Positions 30,068 through 42,739 of a stretch of 64,000 bases of DNA are shown piece by piece (within the stretch, counting starts at the first letter, position 1; each line of letters begins with the position of its first letter). The position numbers and the translations under genes are program-made. The stretch comes from Psychrosphaera algicola (GTDB lineage Bacteria; Pseudomonadota; Gammaproteobacteria; Enterobacterales; Alteromonadaceae). Under the pieces are notes generated by a model. It searched no databases. It was given only the letters and a program-made list of their open reading frames with translations, and had not been told where the DNA came from. Location: positions 3,286,001 through 3,350,000 of the forward strand of contig NZ_JAQOMS010000002.1 in the NCBI RefSeq assembly GCF_028401425.1. Direction: 5' to 3'.

Positions 30068-33000
30068 GTGAAAAATAGCAAAATAGCAATAACTGCTTTG
30101 TCGGTGCTTTATGGTTTGGGGTTAGCAGCATCAGTTGATGCAGCGCCATCAAACAAAACATCGGCAAATGGGGTAATACAACAAGTCGATTTAACAACAA
30201 TAAAGAAACGGAATCACACAGTTCCAAATTCTCTAAACAGAATTAAAACAATGCTAGGGGCTAGAAATCAATTAATAAATAATGCCTCTGCTAAAAGTAA
30301 ATTTGCCCAGGTAGAACCTCATGATGGCAAACGAGCGTACATTATCCAACTGAAAGATCAACCAATTGCCACCTATACCGGCAATATCAAAGGCTTGCCA
30401 GCAACCGCGCGTAGTACGATTGCAAATGAGTTAACGGCTAAGCAAGGTAATGTGAAACGGGCAAGAAGTAACAGTCCGGCAGCCAATGCTAAAACAATAG
30501 ATCAGATCCAGCAAACCCGCACACAAGCCTACAAAACGTATCTGACTTCTAAAAAACAACTGGTACTTAATAACGTTAGAGCCAAAGGCGGTGACGACAA
30601 AGTCCGTGCAGATTATTTTAGTTCGTTAAACGGCATGTCGTTAAATCTAACGTACAACGAAGCGTTAAATCTAGCGGAAATGAAGGAAGTTAAACTTGTT
30701 CAACCTTCAAGAATGTTGCAGTTACATACTGACACTGGGCCGCAATTTATCGGTGCTGATAAAGTGTGGGCCGGTCAAACGTCAACAGATGTTGGTTACA
30801 AAGGTGAAGGCATCATCGTTGGTATTATCGATACCGGAATTAATAGTGACCATGTGGCGTTTGCCGACATCGGTGGTGATGGTTATGACCACACAAATCC
30901 TTTGGGCACTGGCGTTTATTTGGGTGATTGTGCCGACGGAACCGTGCAATGTAACGACAAGTTAATTGGTGTCTATTCGTGGCCTGTTATTACCGATACA
31001 TATGGTGATTTAGCGCCTGCTACCGGTGAAGATTATCAAGGCCATGGCTCTCATACTGCGGGGACTGCGGCTGGTAATTACGTTGAAAACGTACCGTTAT
31101 TGTCAGCATCGTTAGGCGACGGAGATGGGGTGGAAAAAGGTTATACTTTTGCATCTACATCAGGTGTTGCGCCCCATGCCAATATCATTTCGTACCAAGC
31201 ATGTGAATTAGCGGGCTGTCCAGAAGAAGCATTAGTATTAGCGCTTGAACAGGCAATTGAAGATGGCGTAGATGTTATTAATTTCTCGATAGGTGGGGGA
31301 GAACCATTTCCGTGGGAAGACGCTACTGAACTTGCGATGTTAGCGGCGCGCGAAGCGGGTATATCCATCGCAGTTTCTGCGGGTAATGCCGGTGGAGATG
31401 ATAACAACACTTACTTTGCTAGCCTGAGTCATTCAGCACCTTGGTCTATGGTTGTTGCGGCGTCGACCCACGACCGAGTCATTGATGTTAATAATAGTAT
31501 TTTGACCTTAAGTGGTGGTCTTAATGTTCCTTGGATAGATGTTAATCCAGACGCTGATTGGCCAGATGGTATTGCTGGATATTCCACAACTGGAATTGAA
31601 AATGGCACCCCTGTTGTTGCTGTGGATTACGGTGACGAGTTATGTCTAAATCCATTTGCGGAAGGCACATTTACATCTGACCAAATCGTGATTTGTAAAC
31701 GAGGTGAAAATGCTCGCGTTTCTAAAGCTTACAATGTTATGGCTGGTGGCGCAGGTGGCTTTATCTTATATAACGATTTATATAATTGGGAAGGCACAGA
31801 ACAAGAACTCGGTTTAATCGACGATACATTCCCACTACCAGGTTTGCATGTTGGACGATCAACCGGTGAAAGCATAATTAGTTGGATTAATGATGGTGGT
31901 GAAGACCACAAAATGTCAATTAGCGCAGGTTCAGTGGACGTTTTCCAAGATGATTCGGCAGCTGATATTCTAGCTGGCTTTTCTTCCTTAGGGCCGTCAA
32001 CAACCTTTAAGCATCACATGTCGCCGAATATTTCGGCACCTAAGGTGTTAATATTTTAGCGCCATACGCGGATGAACATCCATTAAACCCTGACTCAGCT
32101 TTGTCGCAAGACTGGACGGTTATCAGTGGTACCTCGATGGCCAGCCCACATGTGGCTGGTGCTATGGCATTAGTACGCCAAGCTAACCCAGATTGGACTG
32201 CAGCTGAAGTGCAGTCTGCATTGCAAATGACGTCGCAAAATACGGTTCGTAGAAATGTTGAACCAGATATTGCACCTGAAGGTTTACCGGCAACCGTACA
32301 TCGCGCAGGCTCGGGCCGTATCGATGTTGCGGCCGCAGTCAAAGCCGGTTTGATAATGGATGAAACCGTTGAAAACTTTGAATTGGCTAATCCCGTGGAA
32401 GGTGGTGATGTACGCCAACTTAATTTACCACAATTAATGGATTCTAATTGTCGTGGTGGTGTTTGTTCGTGGCTTAGAACGGTTACGGCAACCGAAGATG
32501 GTACATGGACTATTACCGAGGGCGATTGGGTCTATGACCGTTGGACGTCACTTTATGAAGGCGAAATAAATATACAAAACGCCAAAATGGAATTCTACCC
32601 GTCGACATTCACTTTAAAAGCGGGTGAGTCACAAAGTATTATTGTTAAAGCTGATATTAAAGATGTTCAATATCAGTATGATACGAGACTTACTGGTTCG
32701 GGTGATTACGAAGGTCTGGAGTTATGGAACAACGTTTACCTAACATCTAGTAACGCCACTACGCCAGATTCTCACTGGCCAGTATCAATTAACTTTGACC
32801 GCAAAGGTATGCCTGAAAACGTAAATGTTACCGTCAACCGCGACCAAGGTGCATACCATGTTGCCAACCTACCAATGCCAGTAACAAGTGATATTGCTTA
32901 TCTTGGTCACGGTCCGGTGAAAGCGGATGTTACGGAAATTACGTTACCGCAGGACAACAATCACAAACCTATCTATTCGGGTCCTTCAACCGACTGGGAA

Positions 33001-35319
33001 GGCAATGAAGTTCTAAGTACTGAGCATTACAAAGTTGATTTAATTGATATTCCTGAAAACACCGCGCGTTTTGTTGTTGAAGTGTTGGGGCATGAAGCTG
33101 GACCTAGTGTGCAGGAAAATGTCGGTAATGTTAATGGTTCACTGGCAATTCATATTGGTATCGATACAGACGGTAATGGTTTACCAGATTTTGATAACGA
33201 ATGGGTTTGTTCGTCAACGACTCAAATCGAATTAAACTACTGTAGCTTAACTAAACCAAATGCCGGTCAATATTGGGTAGTTTACTCAAATACCTCTGCC
33301 AATATGTATGACTGGGCTGTTGAAGACATTGAGTTTTTTGAAGAGTGGTATGGATTTTCACCAGACTTACTAAAAGATACTTATTCCATAGCTACGGCAG
33401 TAGTTCCGATGGACCAAAATAACTTGAGCGTAACGGGCCCTGCGGCAAATACGGAAGCGAAAATTGGCCTAGACCTATCATGGGATTTGGATGATTTAGT
33501 CGAAGGTGACGTAGCTTACGGCGCATTTGAAATTGGCTCGAATAATGTTTCTAATGCATACGGCTTTGTACCACTTCGCTTAGAGCGAGGCCCAGATGAC
33601 GTTACTATCACCAATAAAAACCGCGCTCGTGGTGGTGAAACGCTAGACGTTAGTGTCCATGTCGTACCGAATAATACTGGGATGGATAGAGATATTGATC
33701 TAAGTTTATCTTTACCAGAAGGTGTGACGTTGGTAGAAGGCTCACTTAACGTAAATTATCCTGAGTTAGCACCTGGGTTAGTTATGGATGGCAATGTTAT
33801 TCGACTAACCGGGACACAACCTGATTCGTCCAATTGGGCTCGTTCTTATAAGGTTACAACAAGTGTTGAAGATGAACTTTGTCAGGTACCTAACTATGGT
33901 AGCAATGACAGAGGTTTTGTTGGCCTTTACGAAAATTACGGATTTACACCAGAAGTTGGTGGTTCTTCTATCGATTGGGCTGGTTCATGGAATGATGATT
34001 GGACTGAGTTTAGTAACCAATTTGAATTACCGTTAAGTCAGTTTTGGGGCGAAGACGGTCATATTAATTTGTTTAACAATGAGTCATACCGTAAATACTC
34101 AAACCTTTACTTGTCACCTCAAGGGTTTGTTTCATTTGATAATGCGTGGTCAGGAAGTCAACACGCTGTTAGTCAACCGTTCCCTTATCTAATGAACCCT
34201 TATGCGCCATTTATTGGTGTGTTGTGGAAAGGTCAAACGTTACTAGGCGCAGGCTTTAATCAAGTCATTGAAGCACTATCTACGCCATTAAATATTGACT
34301 ATGGCGATCCTTCAAAAATGTCTGGGATGATGGTTGCCTATGCCATTGACGAAGCGAGTGAACAAGACGATATTATCATTGAGTGGTTAAATTCACGCTC
34401 GGAAAGTATTGAAGCAAGTTGGTTTGGTGAAAATATCGTGCCAGACAGCGAACGTGACGACCGCTATACATTTAATTTAATCCTACATAATGGTAATCGC
34501 TTTGGTGCAGGTCAGTTTGAAATTATCATGGCATACGGTGGATTAGATTACGCAGATGTGGGTGATTACGGCTCGGTTGGTCTACATGGTAATTACGGCC
34601 CAATTGATATCTTTGGTTTTCCATTTGGTGAAGAGATTGGGGTTAACTATGCTTACAACGACTTGAGCTCTAAATTACAAGAGAACATGGCCGTTTGTTA
34701 CGACTATACAGGACCTGAAGCGAGCCAGTTTGATGTTTCATTCCAAGTACGCGTATCTGAACTTGCAGCGGGCAAAGCGCTTGATATCGAACTACAAAGC
34801 CATGTATCGGGAATGGGCGATGTTTCTATAATGTCACCTGTTGAAGTTGTTGGTAACTTAACGGTACCTCAAATGAATGACTTAGAAGTTGATGAAAACG
34901 GCTCAGTTGATTTACTTGTCGCTTATGTCGATTCTGACATTAACCCTAACGTGATATCAGTTGAAGGTGAACACATTAGCGCGGTTGTTCATGGTCATCA
35001 AATTGGTTCGAAGGTTACAATAACCCCAGAAGCCAACTGGTATGGTGAAACTGAAGTTATGGTGAAAGTTGCTGACAGCAGTAATCCTACAGACATGGGT
35101 TACTCGACCTTTATGTTAACCGTGGTTTCTGATGGTGTGGCACATGTATTAGGTTGTATGGACTCAACAGCAACTAACTATGATGCTGAAGCAACAGAAA
35201 GCAACGATAGCTGCCAGTATGCCGTCGCTAAACAAGAAAAAGACAGTAAAGGAGGCTCAATGGCATTTTTATCTTTGTTATTAGTACCATTACTTATGTT
35301 TAGAAGACGCACTAAGTAA
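30068..35319 (+). CDS. Large secreted subtilisin-like serine protease with GlyGly-CTERM (one frameshift)
   Basis: About 1750 residues. Order: signal peptide, inhibitor I9-like propeptide (AYIIQLKDQPIATY), peptidase S8 with Asp in GIIDTGIN, His in GHGSHTAG and Ser in SGTSMASPHVAG, an inserted PA-like domain, then fibronectin-like and other beta domains. The C-terminus has GGS, a membrane helix and RRR: a GlyGly-CTERM anchor, processed by rhombosortase. The frame breaks at 32039, where CCTAAGG stands for the CCAGG of ISAPGVNI (two extra bases). Start GTG 30068 with GGAG. Likely secreted by type II for protein degradation in seawater. Confidence 0.92.
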
Positions 35320-35338
35320 AACGTTCGTTTTGATAATC

Positions 35339-35370
35339 AAAGGTTTTCCAAATTGGAAAACCTTTTTTTT
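35339..35370 (+). terminator. Terminator of the protease gene
   Basis: AAAGGTTTTCC pairs with GGAAAACCTTT, 5-base loop, followed by T8. Confidence 0.9.
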
Positions 35371-35690
35371 GCTGATTTTTATCCTTAATCAGGTATTCCG
35401 CACAGCCATGTTTTAAAAATCGTGACTTTGCAAAACTTGTTAGCAAAAAACCGTTGGACTATAGCGACAAACTCGCTAAAGTATCACACAACAAGATGTG
35501 TGCCTCTGATTGAGGTGTGACTGTCGATAGGGAATATCAGTTGTAGCGAGTTCAAACAAGGAATGTTTTTAAGGTAACTTAATACGCCAATATCAGCATT
35601 CCTCGATTTGTACTCCTTAGCCAACAGAGTTTTTCTACTAGTTCAGCGTTTTGTTTAACTTAAATAGGGTGTTAATTTACAAGGGTTTGT
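35371..35690. other. Intergenic region, nothing recognised
   Basis: No coding frame or repeat that I can support. Contains the promoter region of the next small gene; sequence is AT-rich. Confidence 0.5.
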
Positions 35691-36092
35691 ATGAAAAATT
35701 TAGTGTTTTTAGTGGTGTTAATGTTTGTTTCTAGCGTGTCATATGCGAGCTCTATTGAAAGCTTCAATAATATAGAAATAAACCCACATAATGATTCCTC
35801 GCATAAAGTTACTGCGACAATCCATCTTATCGTAGATTCACCATTTGGACAGGCGGAAGATACATTGGCCGCAAGAGAAATAATTGCTATGGCTTTGAGT
35901 AATTTGACGTTAAAAGAGTTAACTCTCAATGGCGTCGAGACAGCGAAACACCATATTTTGAAGCAAGTAAAATCGGGTGGTTTTATTGATGGTAGCAATG
36001 TTAATAATGTCTATGTAACCGATTTGTTTGTTACCTTTACTGGGGCTAGTCACACCACGGTACTATCAAGGTCAGGTAAAAAATCTGGATAA
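35691..36092 (+). CDS. Secreted hypothetical protein, 133 aa
   Basis: Signal peptide MKNLVFLVVLMFVSSVSYA, then a mature part of about 110 residues containing ATIHLIVDSPFGQAEDTLAAREI and YVTDLFVTFTG. The strands-helices-strand order faintly recalls FliL-like or SIMPL domains, but I do not claim it. No operon partner. Start ATG 35691; the upstream region has only a weak ribosome site. Confidence 0.6.
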   Translation: MKNLVFLVVLMFVSSVSYASSIESFNNIEINPHNDSSHKVTATIHLIVDSPFGQAEDTLAAREIIAMALSNLTLKELTLNGVETAKHHILKQVKSGGFIDGSNVNNVYVTDLFVTFTGASHTTVLSRSGKKSG

Positions 36093-36274
36093 TGTAAAGG
36101 AGTTAGTGGAGGGGAATTCCTCCGCACTCGGCAGGACACTCTGAATATCGCTTAAGTTCAACTAATTTTACAAGCTAAGGAATGTCTAAAACGACGAGAC
36201 AATTAAATATGAACTTGTCTGCATTTTATTAGATATGCTTGCAGTTATTACTGATTTGGCAGACTTAGTTTGAA

Positions 36275-37017
36275 TTAATGTAACCACTTATTTTTAATAG
36301 CCTGCCACTGTTTTTTACCTAGGTCAGACCTTAGCCAACGGACCATAATATTGTTAAGCTCAGGGCTCGCTTTAGAGGTAAGAATGCTTCTGTAAAAAGG
36401 CGTACCGTCGCCATTTAAAATATAAGTCTTTTTTGAAATATCGGGGTTGTTTCGTTTCATAAACCAATATGATTGCAACCCAATGATGCCAACATCAGCT
36501 CGGTTTTTTAATAACATATCCGCGACCAAGGATTCATGTCTAACATTAAACCGAGTGAAATTATGTTGGCTAGCTCCGTCTTCAAAATTTACGTAAACAT
36601 ACCCTCTGACACCAACAATGACTTTACCATTGAGCGATGAAATATCTTTGTAGACTAAATCTTTATCATTGGTTATGTAGAGTTCGCTATCAAGCATTAA
36701 ATTGCTAATCCAATCATATTTTGACTTTTTGCGATCGTTTACCCAAAGAGGGTTGGTCCACAACAAAGCACCGCTTTTTTCGTTGAGCATTTTGAGTGCT
36801 CTAATTTTAGGTACATAAACCACCTGAAAATGATACGTTGGGGCAAAAGCTTCTAGTGAACGAGCTAAGTCGTAACTCATACCAATTTCTTTTTCTTGAT
36901 CGAGAATAAAAGGGGCTTATCTATGTAAGTAAATAGATCAAAAGGTTTTTTGTGTTCGAACGCAAACGCATTAAATACCAAGGTATTGGTCAATATAATC
37001 AAGATAAGTTTTAGCAT
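36275..37017 (-). CDS. Periplasmic substrate-binding-type protein (one frameshift)
   Basis: ATG 37017 has GGGAGGAG just upstream and gives a good signal peptide (LKLILIILTNTLVFNAFAF). The frame breaks near 36915 in CCCCTTTT, where a normal KPPFILDQE is expected. The body has MSYDLARSLEAF, KVIVGVRGYVY and LLKNRADVGIIG, which match SBP_bac_3-like orphan binding proteins. The C-terminus ends GKKQWQAIKNKWL, typical of the family. No transporter genes nearby; ligand unknown. About 245 residues. Confidence 0.75.
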
Positions 37018-37206
37018 GCTCCTCCCTAATTCAATACTACTTGCCATTGTTATTAGTAAAGATAGCAACTTTACTCTATTACTCTGGTGGTTGACGTACA
37101 AAACTGTAACAAAGTTTTTAACAAAAAAAGCAATGACATTGCCATATGTCGGTCTTTAAATGATCCTATATATCACCGACTAAATATCATTAACAAAGCG
37201 TCCATT

Positions 37207-38154
37207 TTACTTAATTGGCGTTACCATCATTGTTTTTAAATCTTTTGGCGCTGTTTCGATTGGCGAGTTTAAATAAACTTCGTAATCTTTTGCTTTTTTA
37301 TTGTTTTTTAACTTAGCGAACCGCATATAGTTGATCAAAGTAACCCAGCCATTTGGAATATGGTAATAACTGCCAGTATGGATCACTTCACAGGCTTTAT
37401 GTGGCGGTTGTTCACCTTCTACCATACCTTGCGGCAGCGTAAAGTCTGGCCGTTGTTTATAGCCAAAGGCAGCTATCATATCGCCTTGGTTTTTGACTAA
37501 ATCAAATTCGTTGACGATAGTGGCTACAAAGTCGGGTTGTGGTATGTCCATAGCATGGAGTTTTTCAAAAGCTGGACCAACGGCTTCACTTACCTTGTTA
37601 GCGGCAAATGTACAGGCGCAGCCTGCATAATAAAAACCATCTTTATGCACTACACCGGTGATGTCGACTTTGGATGTAACAACGCCGGTTTCAATAAACT
37701 CTTTGGCCATTTTTAGACCACGTTCATAATCGCCACCAACATAAACCGACATCATTTTTTTCATAAAAAACATAAAGAAAGGCAGTGTACCTTGCATGGC
37801 CCATGTAACTTTTGTCGCGTCATTACCTTCGCCATCAGTAATGGTTTCAAATTGAAATTGGGTTTTAGAATGGCTTTTCCATGGTGAAATAAAATGCAGA
37901 TCAAATTCGATACTCTTATCCGCTTCTTTATTGATAATTTCTATAGTTCCAGAGCCAATACGTTCGCCATTCCATGATTGCTTGTGACCTAATTCCCCTT
38001 TGTTTCCTTCAACCTTAATTGGGCATGTGGGCTCTTGAATTATCCACGGCGACCATTTGTCCCAGTCATTAAAATCACCCAGGACATCAAATACGCTCGC
38101 AACGGGCTTATTGATAACTATTGTGCGGTCTAATTCAAATGGGATAGAAAACAT
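37207..38154 (-). CDS. SRPBCC (polyketide cyclase-like) plus GyrI-like domain protein
   Basis: ATG 38154 (MFSIPFEL) has GGAG eight bases before it. Residues 1-150 form a SRPBCC fold (VFDVLGDFNDWDKWSPWI, a typical opening) and residues 165-315 a GyrI-like effector-binding domain (PQPDFVATIVNEF, ending with the E-V-Y-L-N pattern). Two cysteines in YAGCACTF are unusual. Such two-domain proteins bind small hydrophobic ligands, but the role is not known. Stands alone; the frame is intact at 315 residues. Confidence 0.75.
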   Translation of the reverse strand: MFSIPFELDRTIVINKPVASVFDVLGDFNDWDKWSPWIIQEPTCPIKVEGNKGELGHKQSWNGERIGSGTIEIINKEADKSIEFDLHFISPWKSHSKTQFQFETITDGEGNDATKVTWAMQGTLPFFMFFMKKMMSVYVGGDYERGLKMAKEFIETGVVTSKVDITGVVHKDGFYYAGCACTFAANKVSEAVGPAFEKLHAMDIPQPDFVATIVNEFDLVKNQGDMIAAFGYKQRPDFTLPQGMVEGEQPPHKACEVIHTGSYYHIPNGWVTLINYMRFAKLKNNKKAKDYEVYLNSPIETAPKDLKTMMVTPIK

Positions 38155-38270
38155 AGGGCGTTGCTCCAATAATTGTTTTTTTAGATTAGTGCAAATTTTT
38201 TGTTATTGCATGTTATTTATAAAGATTATCTGGTTTGATTGGTTTCTATTACGTTGTAGCACTTTGCACA

Positions 38271-38474
38271 ATGAGTAACTCATTTAGCGATAGTGAAAGG
38301 TGGTGAAAACGAAGATTTAATTGCAGACCTTTTATTATGAGAGATGACGTTCTTTTCAAAGTCAGCAACGAACGTTTAGCTAGTCGTACGGGAGCTTATA
38401 AACGCATCCAACAGATGGTCATAATTGGGTTTTACTTCGGGGCATTAGTTAGTGGTGTTTTGTTGAAAAATTAA
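38271..38474 (+). CDS. Possible small membrane protein, frameshifted
   Basis: The best-supported part is 38337-38474 (45 codons), with basic KVSNERLASRTGAYKRIQQ followed by a membrane helix MVIIGFYFGALVSGVLL. An upstream ATG at 38271 (MSNSFSDSE) in another frame continues with ENEDLIADLLL, and two slips near 38302 and 38337 would join them into about 68 residues. No clear ribosome site. The acidic-basic-helix order looks coding, but the call is tentative. Confidence 0.4.
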
Positions 38475-38532
38475 GTTAGCCACTTGTCCCTAACATAACG
38501 TTAGAGACAAGATGACTATTATTAAGGTCTGG

Positions 38533-40870
38533 CTATTTTTTCAATTTGGCAAAGGCATCGGCAAATGCATTGCCCATCGCAGCGTTGCCTGCATTTTTAT
38601 TGCCACCACCAGAAGACTTCTGTGGTCGTTGATTGTCTTTTTTGTTCGGCGCTCGACTCGGCGCATTGTTTTTAACTTGTGACGGTTTTGCGCTAGCTTG
38701 TTCATCGAGCCGCATTGATAAACTGATGCGTTTTCGCTGAACGTCAACTTCCATGACTTTAACTTTTACTATGTCACCCGCTTTCACGACTTCGGAAGGG
38801 TCAGCAACAAACTTGTCAGTCAATGACGAAATATGAACTAATCCGTCTTGATGCACACCTATGTCAACAAATGCACCAAAGTTTGTGACGTTAGTCACCA
38901 CGCCCTCAAGGGTCATATTCGGTTTTAGGTCATTTAATGACTCTACACCCTCTTTAAATGTTGCCGTTTTAAACTCAGGACGGGGATCACGGCACTGGTT
39001 TTTCTAGCTCTTTTATGATGTCTTCAACGGTCGGTAAACCAAAATTTTCATCAATGTATTGTTTAGGCTCAAGGCGTTTTAAAAACTCTGCGTTGTTTAA
39101 AACATCATTTACCGCTTTGCTATTTTGATCGATGATCCGTGTGACCACCGGGTAAGCTTCAGGGTGAACCGATGACGCATCTAGCGGATTTGTGCCGTTA
39201 GCAATTTTTAAAAAACCTGCGCATTGTTCGAACGCTTTTGGCCCTAAACGTTCTACTTTCTTAAGTTCTGTACGGTTTTTAAAACCACCTATTTGATCTC
39301 GTAATTTAACAATGTTTGACGCTAGGGTTTTGTTTAGGCCAGAAACTTTAGTCAACAGTGGGATTGACGCCGTATTTAAATCAACACCAACGGCATTTAC
39401 ACAGTCTTCAACAACAGTATCTAGGCTTTTAGATAAGGCACTTTGACTTACGTCGTGTTGATATTGGCCAACACCAATTGACTTAGGATCGATTTTCACT
39501 AACTCCGCTAGCGGGTCTTGTAGTCTGCGAGCAATAGAAACTGCACCACGAATAGAAACGTCTAAGTCTGGAAACTCATTTGCTGCAAATTCACTTGCTG
39601 AATAAACTGACGCGCCAGCTTCACTGACCATAATTTTAGTCAGTTTAAGTTCAGGTGCCGCAGTAATTACATCGGCGGCTAGCTTGTCCGTTTCACGAGA
39701 TGCTGTACCGTTACCGACGGCAATAAGTTCAGCTTTGTGAGTACGGGCTAAATGTTCAATGGTCCGCTTTGACTTTTCCCAATGGTTTTGTGGTTCATGT
39801 GGGTAAATCGTAGCAGTGTCGAGCAATTTACCTGTTTTATCAATGACGGCAATTTTACAGCCGGTACGAAAACCAGGGTCGATGCCAATCGTGGTTTTTG
39901 CACCCGCAGGGGCGGCCATTAATAAGTCGTGTAAGTTTTTAGCAAATACGCGAATAGCTTCGTGTTCCGCTTTTTCCCTAAGCTCGGTTAAAAGTTCGTT
40001 TTCCATCGACATGGATATTTTTATTTTCCACGTCCACTGAACAACCGATTTTAGCCACTTGTCGGCGGCTTTTTGATTGAATGTTAAGTCAAAGTGCTGC
40101 GCAATAATGGTTTCGCATTGTGATTCTCTTACCGGTGTTTCGTAGCTAGGATCGGCATTCAAGGTAAGTTGTAAAACCCCTTCGTTGCGACCACGTAACA
40201 TGGCTAGAAGACGGTGAGATGGCGTTTTAACAGCGAGCTCTGAATGTTCAAAATAGTCTCTGAACTTTGCCCCTTCGGTTTCTTTACCGGCAATGACTTT
40301 AGCTTCTAGATACGCATTTTGTTTTAAGTGACGACGAATTTTATTCAGCAGATCGGCGTTCTCAGCAAAGCGTTCCATCAAAATATATTTAGCACCATCT
40401 AATGCCGCTTTGGTATCAGCGACATCATTAGTGATAAAGTGACTCGCTTCTGCTTCTGGGTCTAATGAAGGGTCGTTATAAAGCTTGTCTGCAAGCGGTT
40501 CTAAACCTTGTTCTTTGGCAATTTCACCTTTAGTACGGCGTTTAGGTTTATAGGGTAAATATAAATCTTCAAGTCGGGTCTTGTTGTCTGCACTTAATAA
40601 GGCTTTTTCCAACTCCGGTGATAATTTATCTTGCTCGGTAATCGACTTTAAAATGACAGCGCGGCGTTCTTCGAGTTCTCGCAGATAGCTAAGTCGGGTA
40701 TCTAGGTTTCTTAATTGGGTATCGTCTAAGCCGCCTGTGGCTTCTTTACGGTAACGTGCGATAAATGGCACAGTAGAACCTTCGTCTAACAGTTTAACTG
40801 CCGCTAAAACTTGCTCAGGGCGCGCAGTTAACTCGCTTGCGATGATTTGAATTATTTGATTGGCTGACAT
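38533..40870 (-). CDS. tex: Tex transcription accessory protein (one frameshift)
   Basis: Tex is a cytoplasmic RNA-binding factor. Visible in order: N-terminal helical part (GSTVPFIARYRKEATGGLD), YqgF/RNase H-like domain (TTIGIDPGFRTGCKIAVID), helix-hairpin-helix (VSGLNKTLASNIVKLRDQ) and C-terminal S1 domain (GVVTNVTNFGAFVDIGVHQDGLVH). The frame breaks at 38993: the conserved EKPGRDPRPEF is expected, and minus-strand CCAGTGC stands for CCAGGC. The tail is Gly/Asn/Lys-rich. Length near 780 residues. Directly downstream of greB, as in E. coli. Confidence 0.95.
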
Positions 40871-40969
40871 AGTTCACTTCCAAGGTTTGAATTCAGCAAA
40901 ATGATCTCCTTTTATGGTGGTTCATTTGCTCTTTTTAAACGGTAACTAAAAATTTAGTGCGAAAAGCAT

Positions 40970-41309
40970 TTATTTAGGTTTTGCGGGGTAGCTAATAGAG
41001 TTAACAAACCAGGTTTTTTTCCGCTTGGGGTTTGCACAAAAACTCATCATCTACTTCGCATTTTAAGATTGCCTTTGCCATTGGCGAGTCGATGGAAATG
41101 TAGTCCATTCGACCGTAAATTTCATCGGGGCCGACAATACGAAAAGTAAGGGTTTCTTGTTGTTCGTTTTCGATTTGAACCAATGCCCCAAAAAAGGCTT
41201 TGCCTTCTTGTTCTGGCGAATAATCGATAACCTTTAGCTCTTCGAGGCATTTGCGCAAATACCTTATACGACGGTCGATTTGTCTCAGAAGTCTTTTGTT
41301 TTCTTTATA
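40970..41309 (-). pseudogene. greB: Transcript cleavage factor GreB, truncated at its N-terminus by the island
   Basis: The C-terminal two thirds of GreB: RRIRYLRKCLEELKVIDYS, QEGKAFFGALVQIEN, RIVGPDEIYGRMDYISIDSP. Homology starts exactly at YKEN (41309) inside the coiled coil; upstream there is a stop and foreign DNA, so about 50 residues are missing. An extra A in the run near 41010 shifts the last residues; corrected, it ends at 40970 with YPAKPK. A tip-less GreB could not stimulate RNA polymerase cleavage. The truncation marks the left end of the island. Confidence 0.85.
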
Positions 41310-41417
41310 TTAGAACCCCAGTAAAAAATATACTATAAATATTAATTTGTACTAGTTATATCGAATTTCCTTTCTATACTTAATTGTAAACACCATTATT
41401 CTTATACTATTTGTTAT

Positions 41418-42739
41418 ATGTCGTTTGTTCATAAAGTAAAAGTTAAATATCATAGCACTGAGATTGGTAAAGAGTTTGAGCTCTTAGGCCTATTCACTGA
41501 TACTGGTGTCATAATATCTCACTTGAGGTATTTGGCCCAAAATTACTACAAAAGTCAGTCTTGGAAGGAACGTTCTGTTTTTTCTGTATCATTGCTCATT
41601 AATTATATAAATGCTTGTCAATTTCACTTTGATAAGACAACAAAGCTTTTGAGGGAATTTACTCGCAGCCTAACTACAGGAACAATCGATTACGAAAATC
41701 TAGTAGATCCGTCAGGTTTATATTGGAAAGGGCGAAGTATTACCGATGCTAACAACATTTTATATCACATAACGGCTTACACGGATTATTTAGCTCAACA
41801 AGATGGTTACGAAACATCGAGAATTAATCCGTTTAGAAAGGCCAATTCTTTTGAACAGCGACTCAATTGGTGTGCTTATTATCAAAAGCAAACAAATGTA
41901 TTTCTAAATCATCTATCTTCAAAAAGTGACGCTCTTATAGCAAACCAAAAAGTTCGAGAAATAAATGGTTTAGTTACTCCTCATGTCAATCAAGAAAAAG
42001 CAATAAAGTTCCCAGAAGAGAAAATAGAAAAGCTCTTAGTGCACGGTTTTGTTGTTAGAAACAAGATAGACTATAAATCGCAGGCAATCACCATGTTGAT
42101 GCATTTTGGAGGATTACGAAAAAGTGAAGTTTTTCATTTATATGTAAGTGACATTTCCTTACACCCTGTTTATAAAGATGAGGCACTAGTCAGAGTTTTT
42201 CATCCTGAATATGGTGTATCACCCGACTCTGACTTCGCTAATAGGCAAGAATATTTGCAGCAAACGACGAATTATAAACCTCGAACCCAATATAGATTAA
42301 CTGAGAGGCTATATTCGGGTTGGAAAGCTCCTTTATTAACTAGTAAAAAATATTTTTTGAAGTCACTTTTAGCCCTGTTGAAAAGGCTCGAGAGTTTTTA
42401 ACAATCTGGGCTCTGTATTTAAAGCACCAACGAGTCGAACCACCTAGCAATAACTTCCACCCTTTCGCATTTACAAACAGTATTGGCGAGCCAGAAACCA
42501 TAAAGAACTACCAAAGGCTTCATAAAAATGCGGTACAAAGAATTGGGCTCATTCACAAAAAAGAAAATGGTACAACCGAACATGGGCATCGGCATGCCTA
42601 TGGATATCGCCTCAGAAAGCAAGGTTTAACTCAAATCGAAATACAAAAAGCGATGCACCACAAAAGCCCTTTATCTTGTATTGTGTATATTCAACCAACC
42701 GCAGAAGATGTTAGAAATTACTTACGTGGTATTAAATAA
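41418..42739 (+). CDS. gmtY: Tyrosine recombinase, GmtY-like (one frameshift)
   Basis: About 440 residues. The catalytic domain shows Arg in FGGLRKSEV, the second box EHGHRHAYGY and a final AMHHKSP...VYIQPT in which the Tyr is the nucleophile. The N-terminal half is helical (DNA-binding). The frame changes near 42370 after KKYFLKSLL. A TATACT at about 41404 may be the -10. The stop overlaps the next start (TAATG). I recognise the three-gene order gmtY-gmtZ-gmtX as gamma-mobile-trio, from memory; a database match is needed. Confidence 0.75.

Noticed and set aside
32030..32060. Programmed ribosomal frameshift in the protease and other genes
   Set aside because: Same CTAAGG signature appears in unrelated genes at conserved Pro-Gly codons; no slippery site or pseudoknot pattern.
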